The notes under the pieces were generated by a model. That model was not told where the DNA came from, made no database searches, and worked only from the letters and a program-made list of their open reading frames with translations. This document shows positions 22,531 to 34,479 of a stretch of 64,000 nt of DNA, one piece after another. How positions within the stretch are numbered: the first letter of the stretch is position 1; each line of letters opens with the position of its first letter. The stretch is from Schistocerca nitens (taxonomy: Eukaryota > Arthropoda > Insecta > Orthoptera > Acrididae): NCBI RefSeq assembly GCF_023898315.1, contig NC_064617.1:617511000-617574999 (forward strand), given 5' to 3'. The translations under genes were made by a program, and so were the position numbers.

Positions 22531-22965
22531 ATGGAGAGTGCAGGCTGGAGATTTGTAAGAAAGTATAGACCTTTCGATTCGAGAGATTGTCTGTGGATTA
22601 CAAATGAGGGAGCTGGGCAGGCCGATCAGGGATCCATACGTCCCTCAAGGAATCTGAAGTGTGAGCTGCAATGTGTGGAATGTTCCATTATCCTACTGGG
22701 ATGTGCCATTTGGTGCACGGGTCGTGAAGAGTATGGCAACATGTGCCATTCTTGTCTCATAATGGCCAACATTCAGCTTCTTTCAATAGTTACCAAATCT
22801 CGAAAGAACAACAGACTTGCTTGCAGGGGAAACAGTACTTTTAATGACGCGTTCCGCCCTTCTGAGGCATCATCAGAAATTTTGATATATTGCAAAACCT
22901 ACATTCATCGCAACTGTGGGGACCGTTGTGTTTACCTTATACTTAATGATCAGTTGAAAAAGTAG
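22531..22965 (+). other. Unrecognised 144-codon open frame
   Basis: An open frame in otherwise unassigned sequence between two LINEs. I recognise no domain. The stretch CCGCCCTTCTGAGGCATCATC near 22855 resembles motifs in arthropod Penelope-type terminal sequence. That would make this frame accidental. Low support for a real protein. Confidence 0.25.
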
Positions 22966-23034
22966 TGCTAGCATAGGATCTTCTACCGCCGCAAAAAGAA
23001 ACGACGCTCATCGCTGAACACTGTACAGCGTTCG

Positions 23035-24090
23035 ACTCAGTTCGGCACTGTCGCTTGCTCCAAAAAGTGCGCGCTTACAGTCTATACGATGACATATGCT
23101 GTTTGATTGAAAGTTTTCTAACGGACAGAAAGCAGTATATCATCCTGAATAGGGAGACTTCAACAGAAACAAGCCTAACATCAGGTGTGCCCCAGGGCAG
23201 CGTAATAGGTCAGCTGCTTTTTACGACTTACATAAATGATCTTGTTGATGGTATTGACAGTGGCATTAGACTGTTTGCCGATGATGCTGTAGTCTACAAG
23301 AAAGTAGCATCACACGAAAGTTGTGAACAAATCAGTGAGGATTTGCAGAAAATAAATGCGTGGTGTAATGACTGGCAGTTATCTCCCAATATTAGTAAGT
23401 GTAACCTATTGATTATAACAAAGAGAAAATCCCCATTAATGTACGAGTACAAAATAAATGTCCAGTATTTGGAAGCGGTAACATCCGTCAAGTATCTGGG
23501 TGTGACTATTCGAAATGATCTCAAATGAGACGATCAGATTACACAAGTAACGGGTAAGGCGAACTCTAGATTGCGGTTTATTTGTAGATTCCTGAAGCGA
23601 TGCAATCCTTCAACAAAGGAAATTGCTTACAATACTTTAGTTCGTCCAGCCTTAGAGTATTGTTCGTCTGTATGGGACCCTTACCAGTTGGATCTCATTC
23701 AAGAGATTGAGAAGGTCCCAAGAAGAGCGGCAAGATTCGTGACTGGTACATTTAGCCATCGCGAGAGTGTTACAAATCTCATAGAAAGTTTGAAGTGGGA
23801 CGACGCACTAAACGGAAGGGGCTGCTCACTAGATTCCAAAATCCGATCTTCGCCAAGGGTGTAGAGCATATATTATTAGCACCAACTTTCAAATCCCGCA
23901 TTGATCACCATTCAAAGATAAGGGAAATTAGTGGTCGTACTGAGGGGTTCAGACAGTCGTTTTTTCCTCGAACGATCCGCGAGCGGAACAGAGGGAGGGG
24001 GGGGGGGGAGGAGGGAGGAGGTATGACTTTGGCGCGAATAGTGCCCTCCGCCACACACCGCTTGGTGGCTAGCGGACTATATATGTAAAT
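23035..24090 (+). mobile_element. Jockey/CR1-like LINE, 5'-truncated
   Basis: The RT region runs open from 23055 to 23528: LTSGVPQGSVIGQLLFTTYI (near 23190), then FADDAVVYKKVA, WCNDWQLSPNISKCN and VKYLGVTIRNDLK. It continues with LVRPALEYCSSVWDPYQLD and KVPRRAARFVTG (23571-23864) and ends in REISGRTEGFRQSFFPRTIRE (near 23960), followed by the 3' UTR and a short ATGTAAATGTAGAC tail. One stop at 23527 separates the two larger frames. Everything upstream of the palm is missing. A G-run at 24000-24009 lies in the 3' UTR. Confidence 0.88.
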
Positions 24091-25290
24091 GTAGACACTA
24101 TACCATGCAAGTCTCTGTTGTCTGTGCTATATTGTCAACGGAAAAAAGACCCAAGGCAAATCAAAGTACTCACTCATTTTTCAGTAAGCTGTTCCACACG
24201 GTTCTCGGTGACACTCTACCTGTAATCTCTTCCTGGATTTCAGTTTTTATCACCCGTCTATTCGTCAAAACCAAACGATCAACTCAAGGATCTTCTCGTG
24301 GTGCAGTCGTTCTGGGTCTGCTTTTTTTGCTCCGCTGACGCCTTGAATCCATCTTATAAACCCTCATTCAGCTGTCACGGAACTACAGCTAAATGTCTGT
24401 GCGGTCTGTCGGCATGATGCTGTCATGCCTCTAATGCAAAAGATTCGGCCTTTCTGGAAGTCTGAAAGTTGTACGTGTACATACTTCCGAAAAGTTCCAA
24501 TAACGTTAGAAATGCCCAATAGGTATGATGTACATTCTCCTTTCTTCATGTAGGGAATGTCTTTTCTGTGATTAAAATCCTACAAACGTTAATCAGCATA
24601 TCCCACAGTGGTACTGGGGTATCAGTTTGGCACCGTTTGCTGGAATTTTTTATGGTGTGACAGATTCCATTTCCTTGAGAGTGAAACGCTCCTTCTCCTC
24701 TCGGGGATACCTGGCAGCTGGCGAAGCCGCACTCGTGACGTCGGCTAGAGCCCACGCACGTTTGAACGCTTTTACCCGAACGAGCGCCCTGTCTCAATTG
24801 AACACTCGAGACAAGTGAGCCTAACGCAGTACCCCTGGGGTTTTATTCCTGTACCGAGTCTCGTTCGTTTCGAGTGGCGATTTTCGTTTACGCGTCAGCG
24901 CTAAAACTGCGTGTGTTGCAAGAGCTGCCTGCTATGCAATTTGGAATGTAGATGGTGAAATTGAGGTTATGTGGGACTATCGTTTTCTTTTACGAAAAAA
25001 ATCGAAATGTATTAACAAAATGTAGGAACAAGCAATGACCAAAACAGAATTCATAGTGGAAGTTCGTATCAAAAGAGGTGAGGTAAATCCTTTACACTAC
25101 TGAGAACTGACAGAATTCGAAAAGACCATACATTTATGCGCTCGAGAAAATATACAATCAAAACACATCTAGAACGCAGCAAGTAGCGCCTTTTTGCTGC
25201 ATCCTTTGTATTTTTTTTTCTTGCGGAGTACCAAATGTCAAAGAAAATTTCTTTTTTCTTCAAATAACTTCGACTTTTGCTCTGAGGAAA
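24091..25290. other. Unassigned 1.2-kb stretch
   Basis: No convincing frame. Parts around 24290-24620 vaguely resemble decayed transposase on the minus strand, but I cannot place them in a family. Confidence 0.25.
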
Positions 25291-25612
25291 TACACTAACG
25301 GAAAAAAATCGCAACACTAAAAAATAATTAACGTAGAATAATAAAATTTCGGTAATAGGTTTGTCTAGGTAACATATTTACGGAATTAATATTACAAGTT
25401 CAATGTTTAATGTAAGCGCGAAATAGGATATTTCTAATGTGAAATGCTGGTACATTAACAACCAGCGTAACCGCCAGAATGTTTAATGCAAGCATGCAAG
25501 CCTCTATGTTTTGTGTTGTACAGCTGCCGGATGTCAGTTTGTGGGATGCAGTTCTATGCCTGTTGCACTTGGTCATTACAGGATCGGTTAATGCTGGTTG
25601 CGGATGACGTTG

Positions 25613-25804
25613 GTTCAAATGGCTCTGAGCACTATGGGACTTAACATCTGAGGTCATCAGTCCCCTAGAACTCAGAACTACTTAAACCTAACTAACCTAA
25701 GGACATCACACACATCCATGCCCGAGGCAGGATTCGAACCTGCGAGCGTAGCAGTCGCGCGGTTGCGGACTGAAGCGCCTAGAACCGCTGGACCACCGTG
25801 GCCA
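25613..25804 (-). repeat. SINE S1
   Basis: Same family as 4271-4476. Flanked by the 13-bp duplication GCGGATGACGTTG at 25600-25612 and 25805-25817. Inserted into the Tc1-like element. Confidence 0.95.
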
Positions 25805-26023
25805 GCGGATGACGTTGAATTTGTCTTCCGATGATGATCCATATTTGCTGGATTGGATACAGATTGGTTATCGAACTGGCCAAGGCAACACATAAAAACT
25901 CTCTAGAGGATATTTGGATAAAACGGCAGTATGTGGGCGATCGTTATTCTGTTGGGAAAAAAACCTGGAACGCTGTTCACGAATGACAGCACAACTACAC
26001 CGAATCACCAGATTCACGTACAA

Positions 26024-26229
26024 AAAATTGTTCAAATGTGTGTGAAATCTTATGGGACTTACCTGCTAAGGTCATCAGTCCCTAAGCTTACACCCTACTA
26101 AACCTAAATTATCCTAAGAACGAACACACACACACACCCATGCCCGAGGGAGGACTCGAATCTCCGCCGGGACCGGCCGGACAGTCCATGGCTGCAGCGC
26201 TTTAGACCGCTCGGCTAATCCCGCGCGGC
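26024..26229 (-). repeat. SINE, S1-related subfamily (S3)
   Basis: Flanked by GATTCACGTACAA at 26011-26023 and 26230-26242. The head (sense GCGGGATTAGCCGAGCGGTC) and the linker CTCCCTCGGGC differ from S1 and match the SINEs at 40306 and 44827. It contains a short ACACAC run. Confidence 0.93.
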
Positions 26230-26995
26230 GATTCACGTACAAGTTTGCAGTCAGGTGCGCTGGATAACCACAAGAGTACTCCTGCTGTCGTATGAAATTG
26301 CATCCCGGATCATAACTCCAGGAGGTCCAATGTGTCTAGCGCGCAGACAGGTTGCTTGCAGATCCTTAACCACCGTCCTTCTAACCAACACACGGCCATC
26401 ACGGTACGGAGGCAGAACCATCTTTCATCAGGAAACACGACAGAACTCCATCCGATCTTCCAATGACCTCTCGCCTGATACCACTGAAGTTGCAAATGGC
26501 GGTAGTGTGGGATCAACGGAATGCACGCTAAAGGGTGTCTGGCTTGGAGCCGTCCCCGAAGTAACTGATTTGTAAGAGTTCCTTTGTGCCAACTGCTGCT
26601 GCAGATGCAGTAAGATGCACCAGAACCATACGCCAATGACGAGAGTCTTCCCTCTCGGGAGTGCCACGTGGCCATCAGGAGCCTGGCATTATTGCTGTCT
26701 TACATTCCCGTGACCACCGCCGCCGCCAGTCATGTACAGTGGCTACATTCCTGCCAAGTCTTTCTGCAGTATCGCAGATGGAATATCTACCTTCTCGCAC
26801 ACCTGTTACACGACCTCGCTCAAACTCAGTGAGTAGTTGATAATGGCATCTTTGCCACCTTAAAGACATTGTTGACTAACATCAGCGCACGACGTCCAGT
26901 TTCAAAGATACATCTTTCAGATGTAGAAACACGCCTGCTAACTTCCGTTTATGCCGCACAACTCTTTCTTGATGTTACCACTTTTTCCCTCAGTA

Positions 26996-28017
26996 AAGTT
27001 TTCACTAAACCACGTTCATGTTTTTATGTTCTTTTTTATGTAACATGTAAACTTTTTCTCTGTTCTCTTGTAAAAGAACACTAGTACGAAAAAAACCAGG
27101 ATCTTGTAGAACCTTTCAGCTTGTCGCGAAAAAAAAATTCTGAAAACACGAAATCCCAAGATTTCTATAACAATAGTGAGCTCGGCGGGAGTAGGTTGAC
27201 TTCCATCGTTAGCAGACGCCGCCATAGTCCAACAATCTGGTGCATTTAGCAGCGACACTCTCTGGTGGGAAAGATGTTACCATTTGACAGCTCGAGCGAT
27301 ACTAGCGCTCCAACCCGTTCTGAAGTAGCCACATGGATCGTAAGGATAATGTTTTTTTGAATTACTTTCCTTCTTAATTACCGAAATATTTGTAATATCT
27401 TTCAATTGACAGTTATAGCTTACACTATATCTTGTAGTATACTGTATTAGATTACCAAAAGAGATGAATAACCGGGAAAAAATTTATTAACAGCGTAATC
27501 CCACTGATTCACAGACGTAAGCTACAATTTACTTCAAAGAAATATTTTCGAATATATGTATAATTGCAGCTTACTCCGGTGAAAGCAAGAGATTATAAAT
27601 AAATATTTCATGCATGAGAAGCATAAATGTCTATTGTATTCTGATCTTATTACGATAGACACGTTCCCTGACACGTAAATTTCTTTTATTGTCTGTACTG
27701 ATTCGCCAATTCTTACACTTCACTCGATTTTCTAGTACACAAAATTTTTTGTAGATGTTATAATCTACAATTATAGATAAAGACATCTAAGGTGAAAGGT
27801 TAGGGCCTGTGTACCATCGCCGTGTCTCATTTCCTGCTACTACCTTTGACATAATACCTCTGAAACAGGAAGGTCTCTGGCAATCACGATTTCAGTTAAT
27901 TAGAATACAGATTGAATTAGGTATCAGACCTTAATAATAGGGCAACAAAAACAGGTAGACTTTGATCACTAAGAGTTTCCGCAAACCCAAAATATGAAAC
28001 AGCTCTTAATTTAATTA
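26996..28017. other. AT-rich unassigned stretch
   Basis: No long frame. Nothing recognised. Confidence 0.4.
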
Positions 28018-28028
28018 AAAGGGGAACA

Positions 28029-28229
28029 AAAATGGATCAAATGGCTCTGAGCACTATGGGACTGAACATCTGTCGTCATCAGTCCCCTAGAACTTAGAAC
28101 TACTTAAACCTAACTAAACTAAGGACATCACAAACATCCATGCCCGAAGCAGGATTCGAACCTGCGACCGTAGCGGTCACGCGTTTCCAGACTGAAGCGC
28201 CTAGAACCGCACGGCGACACCGGCCGGCC
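28029..28229 (-). repeat. SINE S1
   Basis: Flanked by AAAGGGGAACA at 28018-28028 and 28230-28240. Full length, minus orientation. Confidence 0.95.
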
Positions 28230-28384
28230 AAAGGGGAACAGGCAACCCTTCAACAATAACAGCATCAGTTAAGAAAAATTACCGAAACGAAAACAGGCAG
28301 GCCGTCTTTAATAACAGCTTAAGTAAAATAACTAAATACAAACAGGCAAGCCTCCAATAATGAGAGTTTCAGTTAAGTAAAATT

Positions 28385-28640
28385 ACGTCCGCAGCTCGTG
28401 GTCTTGCGGTAGCGTTCTCGCTTCTCGCGCACGGGGTCCCGGGTTCGATTCCCGGCGGGGTCAGGGATTTTTCTCTGCCTCGTGATGACTGGGTGTTGTG
28501 TGTTCATCATCATTTCATTATCATTGACTCGCAAGTCGCCGAAGTGGCGTCAACTAAACAGGACTTGCAATACGGCGGCCGAACTTCCCCGCATGGGGCC
28601 TCCCGGCCAACAATGTCATACGATCATTTCATTTCACCAA
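28385..28640 (+). repeat. tRNA-derived SINE, second family (S2)
   Basis: Head GCTCGTGGTCTTGCGGTAGCG acts as the A-box region, and GGGTTCGATTCCC is a near-perfect B box about 45 bp later. A body of about 180 bp unlike S1 follows, ending CATTTCATTTCACC. A second copy is at 35266. No clear target duplication seen. Confidence 0.8.
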
Positions 28641-29149
28641 ATAGAAAACAGACAGGCCTTGAACGATAACAGCTTCAGTCAAGCAAAAGTACCAAATGCT
28701 AAACAGGCAGGCCTTCTTTACTCGAAAGATTAACCACGTGATAATAAGTTTGCAATTTAATAATTAATATCAAACTTGTCTTTTGTTTTCACCTTAAAAC
28801 ACTCAAGGACAAGTGAATTCCAATTTTAATCAATTCATTTTCGTCGATGAGAGCTAACAATTTACGTCACATCTAACAGCTAATGAACCTCTGGTTACCG
28901 ATCACCACAGGACAACAGAACACATAAGTACTAGTGCCCAATGCATCACTTAAACGGTACACTATTACGCGCTATGCTCTCTATATGCCAAATCATCAGC
29001 CCAATCTAGTTGTTAATCGCGCAGCCTGGCTTAAGTAGCTTAGCACACCTTAAGGTAGATACATTCTGAAGTAAGCCAGGTACAGCACTAAATCTACATA
29101 GAGCCCACTTATCCTAGGTGACTAAACAGCACACTATCCCAAGGGAGCG
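28641..29149. other. Unassigned spacer
   Basis: No frame or repeat recognised. Confidence 0.35.
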
Positions 29150-29160
29150 CGGTGCACTCA

Positions 29161-29360
29161 AATGGTTCAAATGGTTCTTAGCACTATGGGACTTAACATC
29201 TGAGCTGATCAGTCTCCTAGAACTTAGAACTACTTAAACCTAACTAACCTAAGGACATCACATACATCCATGCCCGAGGCAGGAATCGAACCTGCGAGGT
29301 AGTGGTCGTGCGGTTCCAGACTGAAGCGACTAGAACCGCTCGGCCACACGGTCGGCCTCA
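29161..29360 (-). repeat. SINE S1
   Basis: Flanked by CGGTGCACTCA at 29150-29160 and 29361-29371. Confidence 0.95.
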
Positions 29361-29540
29361 CGGTGCACTCACAACTAACTTAGAATTAGGGGGGAGGGGG
29401 GGAGCAGCCCTTAAGGGCGTAAGAAAATAAGGATATCAAATAAAATCTTCCAGAAGCAGCACACATTCGTAGAAACGTAATCACGTTCCGCCATAAGAAT
29501 ATAAAACGTCACTGTAGGACACTTACAGCATGAGCACAGA

Positions 29541-29541
29541 C

Positions 29542-29572
<31 letters not shown>
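29541..29572. repeat. (GA)n microsatellite
   Basis: About 16 GA units. The surrounding 29372-30060 holds no recognisable gene. Confidence 0.95.
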
Positions 29573-29575
<3 letters not shown>

Positions 29576-30059
29576 ACCCACGGCTTGCTATTAGCCTGAA
29601 GCCGGACTCAGTAACAGCAATACCACGCCACAACGCCTTTGCAACTGATGTGGCCTGCACTCTGCGCTAGGGTGTGGCATCAGACAGAGACAACACTGAC
29701 CTTGTTCCGCGCCTGCTGATGGTCCACGAGAACCACTGCAAGAAAATCGTTCTTAATCTGTAGCGCCTCCAGCCCATAATTTTTCTTGATAGCTGCACGT
29801 GCAATAGCACCTCTTTTCACTATAAGACGATTTTTCTAACCATTAGTGAACACTCGCCAAAATAGCAAGGCCAAGGAGCTTGCAAGTAACAACAAGGACG
29901 CAACAAAATTCAAACTGCACGCCACTCACAAATTTGCCGCCCGGAGCGTGTCTACGGAAAACTACCACGAACAATGGTGACGAGACTGCACTAAAACACT
30001 TAATAGCAGACCTGTGACGCGACACCAAACCAATCAACTCAACATAAATGGTCTCCATT

Positions 30060-30330
30060 CAGTAAGTGGATATATGTCTGTGCATCAACGACCTCGCACA
30101 CTGTTTGAGTATCCTCCGAAAAAACCGAAAATTCAAACAAATAGTGCGGACAGCCATTAGCACTTTGCTGGCCACGATACCTCTCCTCAGTGCAGCACTC
30201 TGTGAAGAATGGGCTGCCATTCCCATGAAACCTTCCAGTATCTGACTGAACGTACGCCTGCGAGAGTGGAAGCTGTCATCAAGGCTATGGGTGGGCCAAC
30301 ACCACGCACTAATCACGCTTTGCTTTGACC
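30060..30330 (+). pseudogene. Tc1-like transposase C-terminal remnant
   Basis: Plus-strand text reads SAALCEEWAAIPM, then a one-base shift, then a segment corresponding to the Tc1 C-terminal pattern of a Trp-Asp/Ala-Ile-Pro motif followed by Arg-rich EAVIKAMGGPT. The rest of the transposase is absent. Family assignment is from motif memory only. Confidence 0.45.
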
Positions 30331-30611
30331 CCACAAGACTAGGTTAAAATGAATAATCATGCCCTGTAGTAGTCCAACTACTTTCGAAAGACTCTCAGAT
30401 CCGACCGCTGGATGAAACAAGCACCTCGAACAGTCACTACCCTATTTCGAACCGGTTTATGGTATTTCCTCCACTCACCAAATAGGATAAAGCTCTAAAG
30501 TTGAAAGAAAGAAGGACACAGACAAAAATACCACAGATATACACGGAATAAATCGAATTTATCGTCTCATAATAGACCACGCCAAGTCCGACTCGATGTT
30601 ATGAAAAACAA

Positions 30612-30811
30612 ATGGTTCAAATGGCTCTAAGCACTATGGACTTAACATCTGAGGTCCTCAGTCCCCTAGACTTAGAACTACTGTACTTAAACCTGACTAA
30701 CCTAAGGACATCACACACATCGATGCCCGAGGCAGGATTCGAACCTGCGACCGTAGCAGCAGCGCGGTTCCGGACTGAAGTGCCCAGAACAGCTCGGTCA
30801 CAGTGGCCGGC
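30612..30811 (-). repeat. SINE S1
   Basis: Flanked by TATGAAAAACAA at 30600-30611 and 30812-30823. Confidence 0.95.
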
Positions 30812-31019
30812 TATGAAAAACAACCTCCAGATTGCTTATGTCCCCACGTTCTAATTAAAGACCCCCAAAAGCTCAGCGTGTAAAACACTTCCTTTCTCAC
30901 AAAAAGCGGAAAGCGCCTGTACTGATCACAGGATCATTCACTTCCGACTTCACACAGCAACACTTTTAAAAATTCAACTCCACCTCATACGACCCACGAA
31001 TCCCGTCTTACCCTCACAA

Positions 31020-31217
31020 AATGGTTCAAATGGCTCTGAGCACTATGGGACTCAACTGCTGAGGTCATTAGTCCCCCAGAACTTAGAACTAGTTAAACCT
31101 AACTAACCTAAGGACATCACAAACAGCCATGCCCGAGGCAGGATTCGAACCTGCGACCGTAGCGGTCTTGCGGCTCCAGACTGCAGCGCCTTTAACCGCA
31201 CGGCCACTTCGGCCGGC
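31020..31217 (-). repeat. SINE S1
   Basis: Flanked by TCTTACCCTCACAA at 31006-31019 and 31218-31231. Confidence 0.95.
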
Positions 31218-31231
31218 TCTTACCCTCACAA

Positions 31232-32022
31232 GGGCTGCCGGTCGATTCCTCTGTTTTGCGAGTGCTGTACTGCTCTACGAAAAACTTGACCTTTCAGCCA
31301 ATCCGAAGCCAGTGGCGGCCGGTTATCACGTGCCAATGTTCTACAGCACACTGTAAATATCGAACTAATGTTACGCCATTTCCCTTCGAATGCAAGCTAG
31401 AAATAGCACTAAAATTATGCCGTTTCTCTTTAAACGCTTGTTGTTATAGAAACAAAACGGACGACAGTATGTTTTGGAGCTCTGTCTCCGCCGTTAGAAG
31501 AATCCAGTGCTTAATGACGAAATGATGATCAGCCGTGTTACTATCAATTCAGCTGTTTGTTTTCAACTGCGCATGCTCTGGCGGAACTTCATCCCTTCCG
31601 GACATAAGAATGCTACACTGCTCGCAGCACCAGGTCAGTATTTTTCTTTGATTGTGTACGTAACGTACTGTGCAAGCGTGTAAGAGATTTTTAAGAAGCA
31701 GTTGATGTATTGGTGCGGTGGCGGACTGGACGTCATTCCTGCTTCACTCGTCAGGTAAATAGGTTTAGTTTCGCCTCTACCGTAGCACCGTGTGGCTCCC
31801 TATTTTTCTGTTAAGTGTCGCGCGAGTCCTTGTCGCGTCGCATTGCTGTTTGTCGTCTGTTGTTTGGTGTTTGCACAGCTGTTTCTGACGTGGCGTGTCT
31901 TGCGGTGTGATGTACAGCATAGTTCCCACTGCTATTCCTGTAGAGGAATATGAGCTTCAGTTTTGATAAATCCATGCGGCATGTGTAGCCAGCTCTTCAG
32001 AGATACTACACTGGCTGATGGA
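31232..32022 (+). other. Unassigned, CpG-containing, possible exon-like sequence
   Basis: 31560-31960 is richer in CpG than the flanks and contains donor-like steps such as CAG|GTCAGT near 31633 and CAG|GTAAAT near 31753. A host 5' UTR is conceivable. There is no supporting coding frame. Confidence 0.2.
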
Positions 32023-32038
32023 CGAGATTAAAGTTACA

Positions 32039-32157
32039 AAAAAAATGGTTGAAATGGCTCTGAGCACTATTGGACTTAACATCAGAGGTCATCAGTCCCC
32101 TAGAACTTAGAACTACTTAAAACTAACTAACCTAAGGACATCACACACATCCATGCC
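32039..32157 (-). repeat. 5'-truncated SINE S1
   Basis: Only the tail half of S1 is present; the A and B boxes are missing. Flanked by CGAGATTAAAGTTACA at 32023-32038 and 32158-32173. This is the signature of incomplete target-primed reverse transcription. Confidence 0.93.
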
Positions 32158-32391
32158 CGAGATTAAAGTTACAGATCAGGTGCATACTGTGTACTTTGAT
32201 TCAGAATTATGTGTTTTTTGCTAAATTTCTTGGCTCGCTACAAGTTGACTGGATACAGTTATGCCACGATTCTCAGGTCCCCTTTACACATCGTGATGGT
32301 CCTACTAGCATGGTTCTTCTGGCTAATGCAGAAGTGATTTACACAAGTTTTTTTGTGTTGCAATGGAAATGGATTTTTGAGAAATCACACA

Positions 32392-32470
32392 CATATCGGC
32401 ACGGTAGCCAAGTGGTCAAGTGCAGCGACTGGCAATTTGTCGGCGTGGGTTCAAATCCTGCTGGTATCAT
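32392..32470 (+). repeat. tRNA-like sequence
   Basis: GGTAGCCAAGTGGTCAAGTG resembles an A-box region, and GGGTTCAAATCC about 35 bp later a B box. A CGAC/GTCG stem lies at the anticodon position, but the loop does not give a clean anticodon and the acceptor stem does not pair fully. Likely a SINE head or tRNA pseudogene. Confidence 0.45.
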
Positions 32471-32639
32471 CTATTTTGTCCTTTTTTTATTCTCGCAGTA
32501 TTAAGCGGTTAATTGTAAAATTTAAATATATTCAGTTTATAAACATAAAATCAATGTACACAACTTTGTTATGATTACTACCCTTGCAAGTTAAATGAAT
32601 GTAAGCCACCGCAGTGTAACACGTTCGTAAAGTTTTTCA

Positions 32640-34075
32640 TGAGCCTTCACCGTCAGAAGCGGAATGTAGGGATTTTCATTGGCCATTTCCTGCTCCCACT
32701 GGTAGAGATCCTGCAGCGTGCTGCGTCCTCACAGGACCTTTACAACTCCACTGCAACAGTGTCGAAAACACCGACCATTAAGACAAATGATGTACCTCTA
32801 GGACTAGCCACAACCACTTGGCAGGACTAAGTAAAGACCGGCCTAACACCTCCAGGCTGGAGAATATCTGCTGCCTCAAGATTGTGGCTTCAGATGTACA
32901 ACCACCCCACAAGCACCCAAAAATGATAGTAGTATCATTTACTGCTGGCAAAAATACAATTTTCTCCTTCAAACCTTAAGCATAAAAAATTAATCAACTT
33001 GAGTTTAGGATAATAGTAAAATTTCCCATGCACCAGATGAAGAATTTATTGGTTATTCTCACAAAGCTGCAGAATACATTGCAGCACTTGTATCTTACGA
33101 CTGCCTGCTAGTAAGGAAATCTTCCATCTTAATCTCTGCTGCTGTGCAGAAGAGGGAAATGTCAGCTCTTCCACTGAGCTATTACTGGTCTGCTGCATAC
33201 AATCTTAGGTTCATCAATCACTTCCGTTAGCACCCGTCTAAGACCTTTCGCCTCCAAAGGATATTCTCCATTTACTCTTCCCAGAGAGTTAAGGTTAATA
33301 GTAACAAGAAAAATAATGATTCAGTTCTGATGAAGCATTTTCCTCCTCGTCCTAAGGCCTTTAGAGTTCGGAGTTCCCTCAGCCCAGCCAACGCTGAGAG
33401 TAATGCCAGTCTCTACTTTCCTCTTCGTCACATCACACAGTACTCTAACTGCCTTGAACTTCAGCCTTTCGTACAGTTTTACCTCTTCCACTGATTCCCA
33501 GCAAGTTTTCTATCTCTTTGTGATTTTCTTTGTTGAGCTTCTGTCTGTTTGCCCGTTTATCAGCCGTACATAAATGCCAGTTTTCTCTCTGTCGACTTTT
33601 TTCTTGCGTTTTGTGAGCGGCACCTGTAAAAGCTCCATAATTGCTGGATCACTCAGCTGCTTTCATTTATCTTTCGCATGAGCCCTCTTTTTACCGGCAT
33701 GCTTAATTCCATCTACGACTCTGAATGATTCATTGTATCATGTCTTGAAGGCAGTTTACCTTGCGCTAATCTGAGGACCTCAAAAATAGTTGAGCCCTTT
33801 TTTAGCATATCCTTTTGTTCAAATACCTTCATTTTTCTTTGAGCAAGTCTGTGCTTAAGAGGCTGTCTTGCACGTGGGAGGAACTGTCTCACTAAATTTT
33901 CATCTTGAGTTTCTTCAAAATGCAGATGTGAATTATTTTGACAAGCAGTCAAGGATGAAGTGTGAACATGGAAACACGAAATCTGTGGAGATCCCGGGCT
34001 GTGTGCATACGGGGAGTTGTGATACCATTATTTTGAAAGTTGAAAATAAGCTGTACAGGAGCAACAAAAGAAGAT
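32640..34075 (-). pseudogene. Unidentified coding-like stretch
   Basis: Minus-strand text is unusually protein-like although broken. An open segment (33952-33713) includes HFEETQDENLVRQFLPRARQ and RLAQRKMKVFEQKDMLKKGS. After a frame step it continues with KQLSDPAIMELLQVPLTKRK (about 33660-33600) and, further on, VKLYERLKFKAVRVLCDVTK (near 33460). A pyrimidine-rich tract ending CCTGTACAG lies just upstream (about 34050-34075) and looks like a splice acceptor. It could be a decayed host exon, a retrocopy, or an element protein. I do not recognise the family. Confidence 0.35.
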
Positions 34076-34085
34076 GTATCGAATG

Positions 34086-34190
34086 AAAGAGGAGGAGGAG
34101 GGGGGGGGGAGGCAGAGCAGGTGAGAGAAGGAGTGGGAGAATAGTAGTAGGAGGAGGAAGAGCAGGAGAAGATGGTGATGGACGTGGCAG
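34086..34190. repeat. Purine-rich low-complexity tract
   Basis: GGA-rich sequence with a G run at 34100-34109. No gene. Confidence 0.8.
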
Positions 34191-34479
34191 TTTATGTATG
34201 CACGATGGAGAAGGCTGCGAAAATTGAGGGAGGTGCCACACTGAAAGCAGGATGGTACTGAGGGGAGGATATCGCAATGCAAATTTATCGCTATCTGTAA
34301 CACACAGTGACTGAGGTACTAGATACTGGGGATTGAGAAAAATATGGACATTACAAAGAAACATTACCATGTGTAATGAAAACCATTGGCTATCAAAATA
34401 GCTTCTCGTCGTCTCGAAACGGATAAATACATGTACTGTATGATATAACATTGTTCCTGCAAAATAGTGGCAAGTTCAG

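Larger units (their letters stand above)
25293..26993 (-). mobile_element. Tc1-like transposon with two SINE insertions
   Basis: The left TIR CACTAACGGAAAAAAATCGC (25293-25312) matches the degenerate right TIR ending at 26993, and TA dinucleotides lie outside both. Without the SINEs the element is about 1.28 kb, normal for Tc1. On minus, a helix-turn-helix start is readable at 26869-26675 (LTEFERGRVTGVREGRYSI, DTAERLGRNVATVHDWRRRW). DDE-region text LMKDGSASVP follows near 26400. Stops and frameshifts make it dead. SINEs are inserted at 25613 and 26024. Confidence 0.82.

Noticed and set aside
22531-22965. A host gene encoding a 144-residue protein
   Set aside because: No domain, no splice or promoter context, and repeat-like text inside; too weak to call a gene.
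33933-34451. 172-codon minus-strand frame rich in Leu, Ser and Pro
   Set aside because: Its middle reads a pyrimidine-rich low-complexity strand; no domain is seen.
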